Positions 9,960 to 20,149 of a stretch of DNA of 64,000 nucleotides are shown here, piece by piece; within the stretch, counting starts at the first letter, position 1; each line of letters begins with the position of its first letter. Where the stretch lies: the NCBI GenBank assembly GCA_013334865.1, contig JAAXWS010000005.1, forward strand, positions 62,001 to 126,000. The letters are read 5' to 3'. The translations under genes were made by a program, and so were the position numbers. This stretch comes from Chlorobiaceae bacterium. Lineage in GTDB: Bacteria; Bacteroidota; Chlorobiia; Chlorobiales; Chlorobiaceae. Below the pieces are notes generated by a model. The model saw only the letters and a list, made by a program, of their open reading frames with translations. It had not been told where the DNA came from and did no database searches.

Positions 9960-10445
9960 ATGTCTAACACGAAGTATTTCGCGAAAGCTGTTTTTATTCC
10001 GGCACTCTTCACGCTTGGCGCGTGCTGTTGCGACAAGGATGTCGTCGTCGCACCGGTCGCACCGGCACCGAAGACGCAAGGGGATCAGGTGGCGCCGCAA
10101 GCCGTCGCATCTGTGGCTTTGGTAAGCGAAGTCTATTTCGATTTCGACCGTTCTGCTATCACTCCCGAGATCCAGCCGATGCTGAAGACGAATGCGGCAT
10201 GGCTGACGGCAAATCCTGACCGCAAAGCGAGCATTGAAGGACATTGCGATGAGCGCGGGACCAGCGAATACAACATGGCTCTCGGCGACCGGAGGGCTAC
10301 GGCTGTGAAGGGCTACCTCGTGCAACTCGGCGTTGATCCTGCAAGGCTTCAGACGATCAGTTACGGAGAGGAACGGCCGGCCGACCCGGGCCACAACGAG
10401 AAAGCCTGGGCTAAAAACCGACGGGTTCATTTCGTCGAGAAGTGA
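9960..10445 (+). CDS. pal: Peptidoglycan-associated lipoprotein, first copy
   Basis: Outer-membrane lipoprotein that grips peptidoglycan. An excellent ribosome binding site (acggagg) precedes the ATG at 9960. The 161 residues start with a signal peptide ending in the lipobox LGAC, followed by two more cysteines, and end in an OmpA-like domain with YFDFDRSAITPE and [21 protein letters not shown] second complete pal gene follows 83 bp later, so this is the upstream member of a tandem pair. Confidence 0.93.
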   Translation: MSNTKYFAKAVFIPALFTLGACCCDKDVVVAPVAPAPKTQGDQVAPQAVASVALVSEVYFDFDRSAITPEIQPMLKTNAAWLTANPDRKASIEGHCDERGTSEYNMALGDRRATAVKGYLVQLGVDPARLQTISYGEERPADPGHNEKAWAKNRRVHFVEK

Positions 10446-10528
10446 AAAAGATTTACCCAATGCCGGGGATGCCGATAAGTGTTCCCGGTTCCGTTTTATT
10501 TTCTTCCAACATATAAAATAGTTAAAGT

Positions 10529-11032
10529 ATGAAACACAAGATTTCTGGCATTGCATGTGCGGCCATGATCCTTCTGGCCGGATGTTCCTCCAAAAGCACC
10601 ATTTCACCGGTTGGCCAGGCTGGAGCCGGAACCGGTTCTGGTGCGGGGACCGGAGCCGGGGCTGGTGCCGGTGCAGGCGCTGGTGCAGGTGCGGTTTCCG
10701 GACCGGTGCTGGGCGACATTTTCTACGACTTCGACAGTTCCGCATTGAGCAAGGACGCCCAGGAACAGCTCAGGCAGAACGCCGCCTGGCTGAAGAAGAA
10801 CACGGCGCAGCCTGTCACCATCGAGGGGCATTGCGACGAACGCGGGACCGACGAGTACAACATTGCGCTCGGCGAGCGCCGCGCCAACTCGGCGAAAGAG
10901 TACCTGACGACCCTTGGCGTCAGCTCTTCGAAGCTGACCACCGTCAGCTATGGCGAAGAGCGTCCCTTCGACCCCGCCCACAACGAAGAGGCATGGTCGA
11001 AGAACAGAAGGGCGCATTTCGTGACCAAATAA
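10529..11032 (+). CDS. pal: Peptidoglycan-associated lipoprotein, second copy
   Basis: A paralogue of the gene just upstream: signal peptide with lipobox LAGC (Cys19), a linker built almost only of Gly and Ala (residues ~30-58, alternating GAGAGAG), then the OmpA-like domain with [11 protein letters not shown] and [20 protein letters not shown]. 167 residues. The low-complexity linker replaces the valine/proline linker of the first copy, so the two lipoproteins probably reach differently from the membrane to the wall. The linker DNA is repetitive and could vary in length between strains. Confidence 0.92.
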   Translation: MKHKISGIACAAMILLAGCSSKSTISPVGQAGAGTGSGAGTGAGAGAGAGAGAGAVSGPVLGDIFYDFDSSALSKDAQEQLRQNAAWLKKNTAQPVTIEGHCDERGTDEYNIALGERRANSAKEYLTTLGVSSSKLTTVSYGEERPFDPAHNEEAWSKNRRAHFVTK

Positions 11033-11112
11033 CCCAGGATGGCACCCGACGCCGATGGCGGATTCGATCCGTCACCGGCGACGCCTGATGACCAATCATT
11101 AACCGATCAAGG

Positions 11113-11913
11113 ATGAAAGTTCGCAAGATTCTGCTATTTCCCTGCCTGTTGCTTTCGGCCTGCGCGACCCGCTCCGATATGACGTATGTCCAGGGTGAGG
11201 TCTCCAGGCTCAAGCAGGATTCAGAGACGATCAAGACCCAGTCGGCCGGATCCTATTCCGAGATAACGCAATACCGTGAGGAGATCGCTTCGGTGAAAGG
11301 CGGCCTCGAGGAGTTGCGGCACGATTACTCGGCTTCCAGGAAGCGGTTCGACGTCGAGGATTCACTGCTGGTCAGGAAGAGCGACGCCATTGAGGCAAGG
11401 CTTGCCCGGATCGAACAGTACCTCGGCTTGACCGAAGCCCAGGGGACCGAGAAATCACCGAAGGCCATCGCTGCTGCCGACACAACGAAGGGGAAGCCGG
11501 CTGCTGCCGCATCTCCGGCGAAAGAGGTCAAGCCGGCTGCTCCGGCGGCTACAGGCGATGCGCTTCTCGACGAAGGCCTCGCAAAGCTGAAAAAGTCGGA
11601 CAACGCAGGCGCCCGTGACAGCTTCACGGCGTTCATGACGCGGAACCCGAAGTCGCCGAAGGTTGCCGACGCGCAGTTCTTCATCGCCGAAACCTATTTC
11701 AACGAAAAGTGGTACGAGAAGGCCATCCTCGAGTATCAGGTGGTTATCGCCAGGTATACCAAGAGCCCCAGGCGTGCCACTGCCCTCTACAAACAGGCCC
11801 TTGCTTTCGAAAAGATCGGGGACTCAGCCAATGCCAAAGCGAGGTTCAAGGATGTCGTCTCCGTCTACCCGAACGCACCTGAAGCGAAGCTGTCGAAGAA
11901 AAAGCTCCAGTGA
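11113..11913 (+). CDS. ybgF: Tol-Pal system coordinator YbgF/CpoB-like lipoprotein
   Basis: Last gene of the tol-pal block. 266 residues: signal peptide with lipobox LSAC (Cys17), an N-terminal coiled-coil segment (~25-105), an Ala/Lys/Pro-rich linker, and three C-terminal tetratricopeptide repeats (~145-266; pattern DAQFFIAETYFNEKWYEKAI). In enterobacteria CpoB is a soluble periplasmic protein that ties the Tol machine to cell-wall synthesis; here it appears lipid-anchored. It is followed by a clean hairpin terminator at 11945-11968. Confidence 0.85.
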   Translation: MKVRKILLFPCLLLSACATRSDMTYVQGEVSRLKQDSETIKTQSAGSYSEITQYREEIASVKGGLEELRHDYSASRKRFDVEDSLLVRKSDAIEARLARIEQYLGLTEAQGTEKSPKAIAAADTTKGKPAAAASPAKEVKPAAPAATGDALLDEGLAKLKKSDNAGARDSFTAFMTRNPKSPKVADAQFFIAETYFNEKWYEKAILEYQVVIARYTKSPRRATALYKQALAFEKIGDSANAKARFKDVVSVYPNAPEAKLSKKKLQ

Positions 11914-11944
11914 CCAAGCCACCACGAACCCCCCTCTTTCCAGG

Positions 11945-11968
11945 AATGCCGGGCTTCTGCCCGGCATT
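11945..11968 (+). terminator. Hairpin terminator after the tol-pal operon
   Basis: Perfect 10-bp inverted repeat AATGCCGGGC / GCCCGGCATT with a TTCT loop, 31 bp after the ybgF stop. No long T-run follows, so termination may be weak or Rho-assisted. Confidence 0.7.
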
Positions 11969-12159
11969 CTCCTGAACTCCGAGTCTCTCTCCGGAATTAT
12001 CGCTTTAGTCTGCCCATAGATCATTCCTTGAGGCCGTGAGGGATCGATTATCCCAATCCAAATCGAAATCGCTATCGGATCAGGAATTCCCTTTTGTCCA
12101 TCGCGGCCCCGGGTTCGATACGCTTACCCCATGCGATCCTATTGGGGCACCTCCTGCGC

Positions 12160-12195
12160 AAAAAAGGAAAGCCATGCTTTCAGGGCATGGCTTTC
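12160..12195 (-). terminator. Rho-independent terminator for the minus-strand hypothetical gene
   Basis: 11-bp perfect stem (GAAAGCCATGC / GCATGGCTTTC, loop of 7) followed on the minus strand by a run of six T. It lies 43 bp beyond the stop of the gene at 12238-12672. The rest of the gap 11969-12159 shows nothing recognisable. Confidence 0.85.
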
Positions 12196-12237
12196 AATGA
12201 ACAGATCTGTTTGGTAATGCTGCTGAAACAAGCCTGT

Positions 12238-12672
12238 TTATTTGAAGAACTCGTTCAGGGTATAGGTCCTGCGGTCGATCTCGACGCAGAGCTGCTTCCT
12301 GCCGTTGTCGTAGAATACGGGAATATCCCTCATGGTCCATTTGACGCCGCGATTGTCGAAATCGATGACATAGCGGTTTTCGTTGTCAAGGATCAACTTG
12401 TTGAGGTTGATGGCGATATCGGGCTGGGTGGACATGATGAAGATCTCTATCTCGCCCTCGATGAGCCTGCGGATCATCTCTGTGGTAGGGGAGAGCTTCC
12501 TGCGTCCCGATGCAGGAACGATTTCGAGCATGAGGTTGTCGCTACGATCCCTTTTCGCCGAGGTGATAAAATATTTTTCTGCCTTGTGGACCGCATTGCC
12601 GGACCATGGACCTGAAACGCTTTTACGGGTCTGGTTGGCTTCGGTGAAAGGACGGCTGAGCTGACTCTGCAT
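12238..12672 (-). CDS. Conserved-looking hypothetical protein (144 aa)
   Basis: I do not recognise a family. The protein is soluble, with no signal peptide or membrane segment. The N-terminal third is basic and polar; the rest looks folded ([39 protein letters not shown]). Coding is supported by a good terminator directly downstream and by host-like codon use. It stands alone between tol-pal and dnaK, transcribed toward tol-pal. Start could also be further inside; no strong ribosome binding site decides it. Confidence 0.65.
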   Translation of the reverse strand: MQSQLSRPFTEANQTRKSVSGPWSGNAVHKAEKYFITSAKRDRSDNLMLEIVPASGRRKLSPTTEMIRRLIEGEIEIFIMSTQPDIAINLNKLILDNENRYVIDFDNRGVKWTMRDIPVFYDNGRKQLCVEIDRRTYTLNEFFK

Positions 12673-12820
12673 GGTTCTGCTCGGTTTAATTGGCTGAGTT
12701 TACACCGGTTAGGTGCGGACGTTCGACATTTTACAAATTAGTAAAACGACGGCAAATAAAAAAGAGATTAAGGCTGAACACGGGACTGCTTTGGGTGCCG
12801 GTATCGGCAAGATCCCCGGT

Positions 12821-12862
12821 AAAACCGCGAAGCCCCGTTCGGTGACGAGGCTTCGCGGTTTT
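12821..12862 (-). terminator. Strong hairpin terminator after dnaK
   Basis: Perfect 14-bp stem AAAACCGCGAAGCC / GGCTTCGCGGTTTT with a 14-nt loop, 22 bp past the dnaK stop. A/T ends on both sides let it work in both directions. Confidence 0.9.
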
Positions 12863-12883
12863 GCATGTCGGACAGCGCGTGGC

Positions 12884-14800
<1,917 letters not shown>

Positions 14801-14842
14801 GGTGTGCTTTTCCTTGATTTATTGGTTGTTACGTATTCAAGA

Positions 14843-14874
14843 CCGAAGCCTCCCGTCACTCGGGGAGGCTTCGG
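14843..14874 (-). terminator. Hairpin between hsp20 and dnaK
   Basis: Perfect 12-bp stem CCGAAGCCTCCC / GGGAGGCTTCGG with an 8-nt loop, 10 bp after the hsp20 stop and 43 bp before the dnaK start. It has no T-run, so it may attenuate or stabilise the hsp20 message rather than fully end transcription. Confidence 0.65.
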
Positions 14875-14884
14875 TGGACGCTCT

Positions 14885-15283
14885 TCAGTTGATCGAGATC
14901 TCCTTGGTCTTCTTCACGGGAAGCGCCTTGGGGAGGGTTACGTGGAGCACGCCGTTGTCGAATGCCGCCCCGATATGCTCCTGGTCGATCAGTTCGCCGA
15001 TGTTGAAGCTGCGGGAGAAACTGCCGTAGGAGCGTTCGATCCTGTGGTAGTCCTTTTTCTTCTGCTCCTCTTCCTGAACGCGCTCCGCCTTGACGGTCAG
15101 GACGTCATCCTCTATGTTCAGGGCGATGTTCTGCTTGGCGATCCCGGGGAGTTCTGCATCGAGGTGGAACGCATGCTCGTCTTCGGAAATGTCGACCTTG
15201 AATGCCGGTGCTGCTGCCATCTGGGTTCCGCTCCAGATATCGTCGAAGAGCCGCATGGGGTCTTTCGCTATTTTCATCAACAT
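14885..15283 (-). CDS. Small heat-shock protein, Hsp20/alpha-crystallin family
   Basis: ATP-independent holdase that keeps unfolding proteins soluble. 132 residues: a short N-terminal arm ([15 protein letters not shown]), the alpha-crystallin domain (~35-125) with [21 protein letters not shown] and the conserved GVLHVTLPK motif. The start at MLMKIAK is supported by AAGGAGAAGG just before it. A sigma-54-type promoter sequence lies ~82 bp upstream. dnaK follows. Confidence 0.93.
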   Translation of the reverse strand: MLMKIAKDPMRLFDDIWSGTQMAAAPAFKVDISEDEHAFHLDAELPGIAKQNIALNIEDDVLTVKAERVQEEEQKKKDYHRIERSYGSFSRSFNIGELIDQEHIGAAFDNGVLHVTLPKALPVKKTKEISIN

Positions 15284-15364
15284 GTCCTTCTCCTTGAAAT
15301 GAAGTTTCGAGATGTTGTCTGCTCAAGTTTTCCGGCGCATCAGGTGCGCCTCTGTTCATTGTTT

Positions 15365-15380
15365 TGCAAAATGCGTGCCA
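15365..15380 (-). promoter_or_regulatory. Sigma-54 (-24/-12) promoter sequence upstream of hsp20
   Basis: On the minus strand this reads TGGCACGCATTTTGCA, an exact match to the sigma-54 consensus TGGCAC-N5-TTGC. Transcription would start near 15353, leaving a ~70-nt leader before hsp20. This is directly seen; function is inferred. The rest of the 389-bp gap 15284-15672 shows no gene I can support. Confidence 0.6.
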
Positions 15381-15672
15381 AACCATATTTCTGCACTCTT
15401 GTGTGACAAAATGGTGCGGCTACTGGTTTGGTATGACAGAATTGAAGTTAAAGGTGTCGTGGTTCGTCATGAGGTCGCAGACAGGGGAGATGAAAAAGCG
15501 GCGGGAATGATGGTGTCGGCATCAGGCGTTGCTGCATGCCTTCCGGTGGTGCTGTCAACGGGGGCGGTCATGTCCACGGGAAGTTTGCACGTCGCTGTTT
15601 CAGCCGGACGGGAGGATTATGGCTGAGCACGTGACTCCTGTTGCGTACTCGGTGCGGGGGGCTGCTGAGGTT

Positions 15673-16062
15673 TCAGGCGGTCAGGCTGCTGTTGACCTTC
15701 TGTATCCAGCTCAGGCGGTCCTGGAGATTTTCGACGACACTTTTCGATATCAGGAAACAGGCGTAGACGATGGTGTCGTCGGAGATGCGGTAATAGCACT
15801 TGAGCCCCTCTTTCCTGCGGTTCACGACTCCGTTGTCGTGCATGAGGGCGAGGTGCTTGGAGATATTTGCCTGGCTTGCACCCACCTCGTTGACGATCTC
15901 CTGCACGGTCCGTTCTCCGTCGCAGAGGGTTCTCAGGATCTTCAGGCGCATGGGTTCGGAAAGCAGCTTGAATCGGTTGGAAACGGCCTCGAGCATTTCA
16001 TCTGGCATATTGAAATGCCACCTGTTGATGTCTTCTTCCGAGATCGTTAAGGTTTTGCTCAT
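15673..16062 (-). CDS. ArsR-family transcriptional regulator
   Basis: Winged-helix repressor of 129 residues. The recognition region reads [29 protein letters not shown] (HTH at ~53-80), followed by the wing [12 protein letters not shown]. The classic metal-binding ELCVCDL motif is absent. Cysteines are at 47, 89 and 102, so a metal or thiol/persulfide sensor is possible, but the spacing does not clearly match BigR/SqrR. It stands alone, with a perfect 10-bp inverted repeat ~50-95 bp upstream that probably is its own operator. Confidence 0.88.
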   Translation of the reverse strand: MSKTLTISEEDINRWHFNMPDEMLEAVSNRFKLLSEPMRLKILRTLCDGERTVQEIVNEVGASQANISKHLALMHDNGVVNRRKEGLKCYYRISDDTIVYACFLISKSVVENLQDRLSWIQKVNSSLTA

Positions 16063-16110
16063 GACAACGCGCCGTTGTTGTTACTGCTTTCTGTCGGCCA
16101 GCCCGATTCT

Positions 16111-16158
16111 GATTTGAATACGTGAAGTATATAGCTATTTAAACATACTATTCAAATC
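16111..16158. promoter_or_regulatory. Candidate operator: long inverted repeat upstream of the ArsR-type gene
   Basis: Perfect 10-bp arms GATTTGAATA (16111-16120) and TATTCAAATC (16149-16158) flank an AT-rich core that itself contains the 8-bp palindrome ATAGCTAT. The position, 49-96 bp before the start codon at 16062, suits autoregulation. Confidence 0.55.
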
Positions 16159-16233
16159 AAAAAAAACAGATTAAATGAATTTCGGCGGATTCTCCGGATT
16201 CGCAAATCCTGTCGGGTTGACTGGAGGAGGGGG

Positions 16234-16461
16234 TCAGGTGGTGACGTTCGTCATCCTGACGATCGATTCTACAAGGTTTTTCGGTGCCTTGACACGAACT
16301 ATCCTTTCCCTGATGATTATTTTCGTGTTTTTGGCCTCCTGAAACTCGGTGCGGCATTCCGGGCACTCTGCAAGGTGTTCGGAAAGCTCCTCGGCTTCTT
16401 TACCGGTAAGTTCACCGTCGATTGCCGCGCTCATCAGCACCGTCGCTTTGTTGCAATTCAT
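16234..16461 (-). CDS. Zinc-binding anti-sigma factor (ZAS type)
   Basis: 75 residues with the H-x3-C-x2-C zinc motif in SEHLAECPECRTEF (residues ~28-41) and an N-terminal MNCNKA cysteine that may complete the site. Such proteins hold their ECF sigma factor inactive until oxidation or another signal releases it. It lies 34 bp behind the sigma gene in the same direction. It lacks any membrane segment, so the signal is probably cytoplasmic, as in RsrA-type redox sensors (inference). Confidence 0.82.
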   Translation of the reverse strand: MNCNKATVLMSAAIDGELTGKEAEELSEHLAECPECRTEFQEAKNTKIIIRERIVRVKAPKNLVESIVRMTNVTT

Positions 16462-16495
16462 GATCTTTTACTGATTTGGTGGGTGATGTGTCAAT

Positions 16496-17125
16496 TCACT
16501 CGTCGGTTTCCGTATTGTACCCGTGCTTCCTGGCGTACTCCTCGAGTTGGGCTCTAAGCAGTTTCCTTCCCCGGTACAATCTCGACCTTACCGTGCCGAT
16601 CGGACTTTCTACCATGTTGGCAATCTCCTCATAGGTGAATCCTTCCATATCACACAACTGGATTACTTCCCTGAACTCGTCCGGCAGTGATTGCAACGCC
16701 TGGTAGACCTCTTCATGCAGCAGGGAGTGGAAAAAATCTGATTCGGCTTCGGTGGTGTCGCTCTGGACATCCTTGATCGTATGGTAGAAGTCCTTGATAA
16801 GGTCGTAATCTACCTTGCCGGGCTCCCTCGCATTTTTACGGAACTTGTTGATGTAGTTGTTTTTCAGGATTTTAAACAGCCACGCCTTGCAGTTTGTTCC
16901 CCGCTCGAATGAATCGAAAAATTTATACGCCTTCAGATAGGTCTCCTGGACCAGGTCCTCGGCGTCGTCCGGGTTCATCGTCAAATGCAGCGCATAGTTG
17001 TAGAGTGAGTTGATATGGGCGACGGCCTCCTTCTGAAACTCTTGCTGCTTCAGTTCCTCGTTAGCCGACAGGGCCTTCTTGTTCTCTTTCATGTTGTATG
17101 CTGACGGATGATTTGATGGCGTCAT
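16496..17125 (-). CDS. ECF-subfamily RNA polymerase sigma factor
   Basis: Alternative sigma factor with region 2 (residues ~35-110; [27 protein letters not shown]) and region 4 (~140-200; [23 protein letters not shown], then [17 protein letters not shown]). 209 residues. The start could instead be the ATG at 17092 (MKENKKALS); no ribosome binding site decides it. The adjacent ZAS anti-sigma gene and the sequence type resemble SigR/RsrA redox-stress pairs. Confidence 0.9.
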   Translation of the reverse strand: MTPSNHPSAYNMKENKKALSANEELKQQEFQKEAVAHINSLYNYALHLTMNPDDAEDLVQETYLKAYKFFDSFERGTNCKAWLFKILKNNYINKFRKNAREPGKVDYDLIKDFYHTIKDVQSDTTEAESDFFHSLLHEEVYQALQSLPDEFREVIQLCDMEGFTYEEIANMVESPIGTVRSRLYRGRKLLRAQLEEYARKHGYNTETDE

Positions 17126-17270
17126 GTATGGCGGTGGGGCGGATACAGTCGGGGGACAACCGGATTCCTTCCATTCAACAAATATAAAAATATATCTTTA
17201 GAGAATTTAGAGCCAAACGGACAAACATGGCCGGGAGGCATCAGGAAACAATGAACGGAAGGAGTGCATC

Positions 17271-18782
17271 ATGGCTGACAGCCTGGATGTCATTGTCATC
17301 GGGGCCGGCATCGGTGGCCTCACGACGGCGGCCCTGCTCCAGGAGCGTGGCTTTTCGACCGTCGTTTTCGAGAAAAACAGCTTCCCCGGAGGCAGCTGTT
17401 CGGCATTCCGCAAGGGCGGTTACACCTTCGATGCCGGTGCATCGGTGTTCTACGGGTTCTGCGAAGACGATTCGAAGGGCTCGCTGAACCTTCACTCGCG
17501 CATTTTCAGGAAGCTCGGCGTCGAGGTGCCCACCATCCCCGACCCGGTGCAGATCCACTACCACCTGCCGCACGGTTTCGAGGTGCCGGTCCATTACGAC
17601 CGGCGCCGTTTCCTCGAATGCCTCTACCGTCGATTTCCCCATGAGAAGGAGGGTATCCGGCGGTTCTACGCCGAGCTCGAGTCGGTCTACGACATCCTGA
17701 GCTCCCTGCCGGCAGGCTCCCTCGAGGATGCTCTCCATATTGCCGCAGTGGGTGTCCAGCATCCGCTCAAGGCCGCGTCGCTCGGCGTCAAGACCCTCTT
17801 CTCGATGGGCGGGGTGGCCCGGAAGTACATCCAGGATGAAGAGCTGCTCCGGTTCATCGACCTCGAGTCCTACTCATGGGCGGTCCAGGATGCCCTTGCC
17901 ACACCCCTGGTCAATGCCGGAATCTGCCTTGCCGACCGCCATCATGGAGGCATCAACTATCCGGTCGGCGGCTCGGGGGCCATTCCCGACGCCCTGGTCA
18001 GGGGGTTGGAAAAGTTCGGAGGAAAGGTCCGTTATGGTGCCGGCGTCGAGCAGGTGCTGCTCGAGGAGGGCAGGGCGGTCGGCGTCAGGCTTGTGGGTGG
18101 CGAGGAGGTCCGCGCTAAGGTCGTCGTCAGCAATGCCACCGTCTGGGATACCTTCGACCGGCTCGTGCCCGACGATCGGTTAAGGATCCCGGAGGAGCGC
18201 TTCGTCCAGGCCCCGAGCTGGTTCCAGCTTTATCTTGGTGTCGACGCTGCGGTCATTCCCGAGGGGTTCAACGTCCATCACATCCTGGTCGACGACTGGT
18301 CGCGGTACGACGAGCTGGGCGGCACCATCTATTTCTCGGCGCCTTCGGTGCTCGACCCCTCCCTCGCGCCGGAAGGGAAGCATACCGTGCATCTGTTCGT
18401 CACAGACGAGACCTGGCAGTGGGAGCGGTACGATCGCAGGAGTCCCGAGTACCGGAGCCGGAAGGACGCGTATGCGAAATCGCTGCTGTCGAGAACCGAA
18501 CGGATCCTGCCCGGTCTCTCCGATGCGGTCGAGCTCATGGTGACGGCAACCCCGCAGACGCACGAGCGGTACCTGAACCGCTGGCAGGGCTCCTACGGGC
18601 CCTTGCTCCATCCCGGCCAGAACGTGCTGCGCAAGCCGCAGAACCGTACTCCGGTGGAAAACCTTTTTGCCGCAGGTGACAGCACCTTTCCGGGACAGGG
18701 AGTGATCGCCGTGACCTATTCCGGGGTCTCCTGCGCCTCGTACATCGCCCGTCAGCTCGGCAAGCCCCTGGAGTACCTATAA
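17271..18782 (+). CDS. crtH: Carotenoid cis-trans isomerase (CrtH/CrtISO family)
   Basis: FAD-dependent flavoprotein of the phytoene desaturase superfamily that turns poly-cis lycopene precursors into the all-trans form in green sulfur bacteria and cyanobacteria. 503 residues: N-terminal dinucleotide-binding motif VIVIGAGIGGLTTAALLQER (residues 6-25), a substrate domain, and the C-terminal FAD motif LFAAGDSTFPGQGV. The ribosome binding site GGAAGGAG supports the ATG. The close alternative is another CrtI-like desaturase; the LDLESYSWAVQD-type region fits CrtISO as I remember it. Confidence 0.82.
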   Translation: MADSLDVIVIGAGIGGLTTAALLQERGFSTVVFEKNSFPGGSCSAFRKGGYTFDAGASVFYGFCEDDSKGSLNLHSRIFRKLGVEVPTIPDPVQIHYHLPHGFEVPVHYDRRRFLECLYRRFPHEKEGIRRFYAELESVYDILSSLPAGSLEDALHIAAVGVQHPLKAASLGVKTLFSMGGVARKYIQDEELLRFIDLESYSWAVQDALATPLVNAGICLADRHHGGINYPVGGSGAIPDALVRGLEKFGGKVRYGAGVEQVLLEEGRAVGVRLVGGEEVRAKVVVSNATVWDTFDRLVPDDRLRIPEERFVQAPSWFQLYLGVDAAVIPEGFNVHHILVDDWSRYDELGGTIYFSAPSVLDPSLAPEGKHTVHLFVTDETWQWERYDRRSPEYRSRKDAYAKSLLSRTERILPGLSDAVELMVTATPQTHERYLNRWQGSYGPLLHPGQNVLRKPQNRTPVENLFAAGDSTFPGQGVIAVTYSGVSCASYIARQLGKPLEYL

Positions 18783-18850
18783 TGGATAATGGATAATGGA
18801 GGAAGATGGATTTCCAGACGACCAACTATCCACTGTCAACTATCAACTGA
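18781..18850. repeat. Short tandem repeats between crtH and ald
   Basis: Contains ATGGATA repeated three times in tandem (from 18782) and then the phrases ACTATCCACTGTCA and ACTATCAACT. Such motifs look like simple-sequence intergenic repeats and fill the whole gap between the two convergent genes. Confidence 0.55.
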
Positions 18851-20071
18851 TCATGCGGTGGCGAGCAGCATGTCGATCTCGCGATAGGGGAAGTCGGTGA
18901 GTTCGGCCAGGATCTTCTTGGTGACGTATCCCTTGTAAAGGTAGGTGCCCTGCCGCAGGCTGTGGCTCTTCCAGAGGATATCCGGTATGGTTTCGTGCGC
19001 GGTGAGCTTCTGCAGGAAGGGCAGGAGGGTGTTGGTGAGGGCGAACGAGGCCGTCTTGGCCACGGCCGACGGGATGTTCGGCACGCAGTAGTGGGTGACG
19101 CCGTGCTTGACGTAGATCGGGTTGGTGTGCGTCGTGTGGCGGCTGGTTGCGAAACACGCTCCCTGGTCGATCGAGACGTCGATGATGACCGAGCCGGGTT
19201 TCATGGTCTTCACCACCTGTTCGCTCACCAGCGGTTTGCCCAGTTTCTGCCTGGGGCTGAGCGCCCCGATCATCACGTCCGAGATGCGGGCCAGCTGGGC
19301 GATGTAGTGCTCGTTGGCGATGGCCGTCACGAGGTGGCGGTTGAAGAACGCCTCGAACCTCCTCAGCCGGTTGATCTCCTTGTCGATCACCGTGACCTGC
19401 GCCCCGAGCCCGAGGGCGTCCTGCGCGGCGAAGAGTCCGACCGTGCCTGCTCCGATGATGGTGACGTGCGCCGGAGGTACGCCGGCGATGCCGCCAAGCA
19501 GGATGCCGCTGCCTCCGTAGCCGGTTTCGAGGTATTTCGCCGCGGTCTGGATGGCCAGCGACCCGGCGATCTCGCTTAGGGTCCTGACGATCGGCAGTTC
19601 CCCGTCCCTTGTTTCTATGAACTCGAACCCGAGGGCCGTGATGTTCTTCTCGATCAGCGTTTTGATCATCTGGCGGTTCACCGTGCCGAGGTGCAGCGCC
19701 GAAATCAGCATCTGGCCCGGCATGAACATTGCCAGCTCCTCCTGCTGCGGAGGCGAAACCTTCACGATCACGTTGGCCTGGCGATAGAGCTCATCGGGGC
19801 AGGAGGCGATAATCGCCCCGGCTCCGGAGTAGTCCGCATCGGAAAAATTGCAGAAGGTGCCCGCGCCTGTCTCCACGATCACCCTGACCCCCTGTTCGAC
19901 CAGGATCTGCACGCCGGCCGGGGACAGGGCCACGCGCCGCTCGTCCTGTGCCCGTTCCCTGGGCATGGCTATGGCGACGTTCATCTTTTTGTCTGGCTTC
20001 AGCAGCCAGCGTTCGAGCGTCTTGACGCCAAGATCGAACTCGAAGGTACCAAGGTCGGAAGGGTAGGCCAT
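18851..20071 (-). CDS. ald: Alanine dehydrogenase-like protein
   Basis: AlaDH/transhydrogenase-family fold: N-terminal catalytic domain, then a Rossmann domain with VTIIGAGTVGLFAA (~residue 208) and C-terminal VPNIPSAVAKTAS. Canonical AlaDH makes pyruvate and ammonia from alanine. Here a 29-residue N-terminal extension precedes MNVAIAMPRE, and the substrate-binding lysine of the usual KVKEP motif is replaced (KVSPPQQEE), while His of SALHL and Asp of SIDQGACF are kept. This matches an alternative clade I recall in Bacteroidetes/Chlorobi, so the real substrate is uncertain. 406 residues; an alternative start at 19984 would remove the extension. Confidence 0.75.
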   Translation of the reverse strand: MAYPSDLGTFEFDLGVKTLERWLLKPDKKMNVAIAMPRERAQDERRVALSPAGVQILVEQGVRVIVETGAGTFCNFSDADYSGAGAIIASCPDELYRQANVIVKVSPPQQEELAMFMPGQMLISALHLGTVNRQMIKTLIEKNITALGFEFIETRDGELPIVRTLSEIAGSLAIQTAAKYLETGYGGSGILLGGIAGVPPAHVTIIGAGTVGLFAAQDALGLGAQVTVIDKEINRLRRFEAFFNRHLVTAIANEHYIAQLARISDVMIGALSPRQKLGKPLVSEQVVKTMKPGSVIIDVSIDQGACFATSRHTTHTNPIYVKHGVTHYCVPNIPSAVAKTASFALTNTLLPFLQKLTAHETIPDILWKSHSLRQGTYLYKGYVTKKILAELTDFPYREIDMLLATA

Positions 20072-20149
20072 CGTGGATTCAGTTCATCGGTATTACGGCT
20101 GCAATAACATTTTATAAGTCGATGCCGGTATCGATCCGGTAAAGATGGT

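Noticed and set aside
10610-10700. Short tandem DNA repeat in the second pal gene as a separate repeat element
   Set aside because: It encodes the Gly/Ala linker in frame and is explained by the protein sequence.
15387-15430. CIRCE-type HrcA operator upstream of hsp20
   Set aside because: A GCACTC sequence is present but the matching GAGTGC arm at the right spacing is missing.
15312-16050. Plus-strand frames opposite hsp20 upstream region and arsR
   Set aside because: They are antisense to arsR or lie in its terminator-side gap; the arsR reading is clearly the coding one.
16034-16110. BigR/SqrR identity for the ArsR-type protein
   Set aside because: Three cysteines are present, but their spacing (47, 89, 102) does not clearly match the sensing pair of those proteins.
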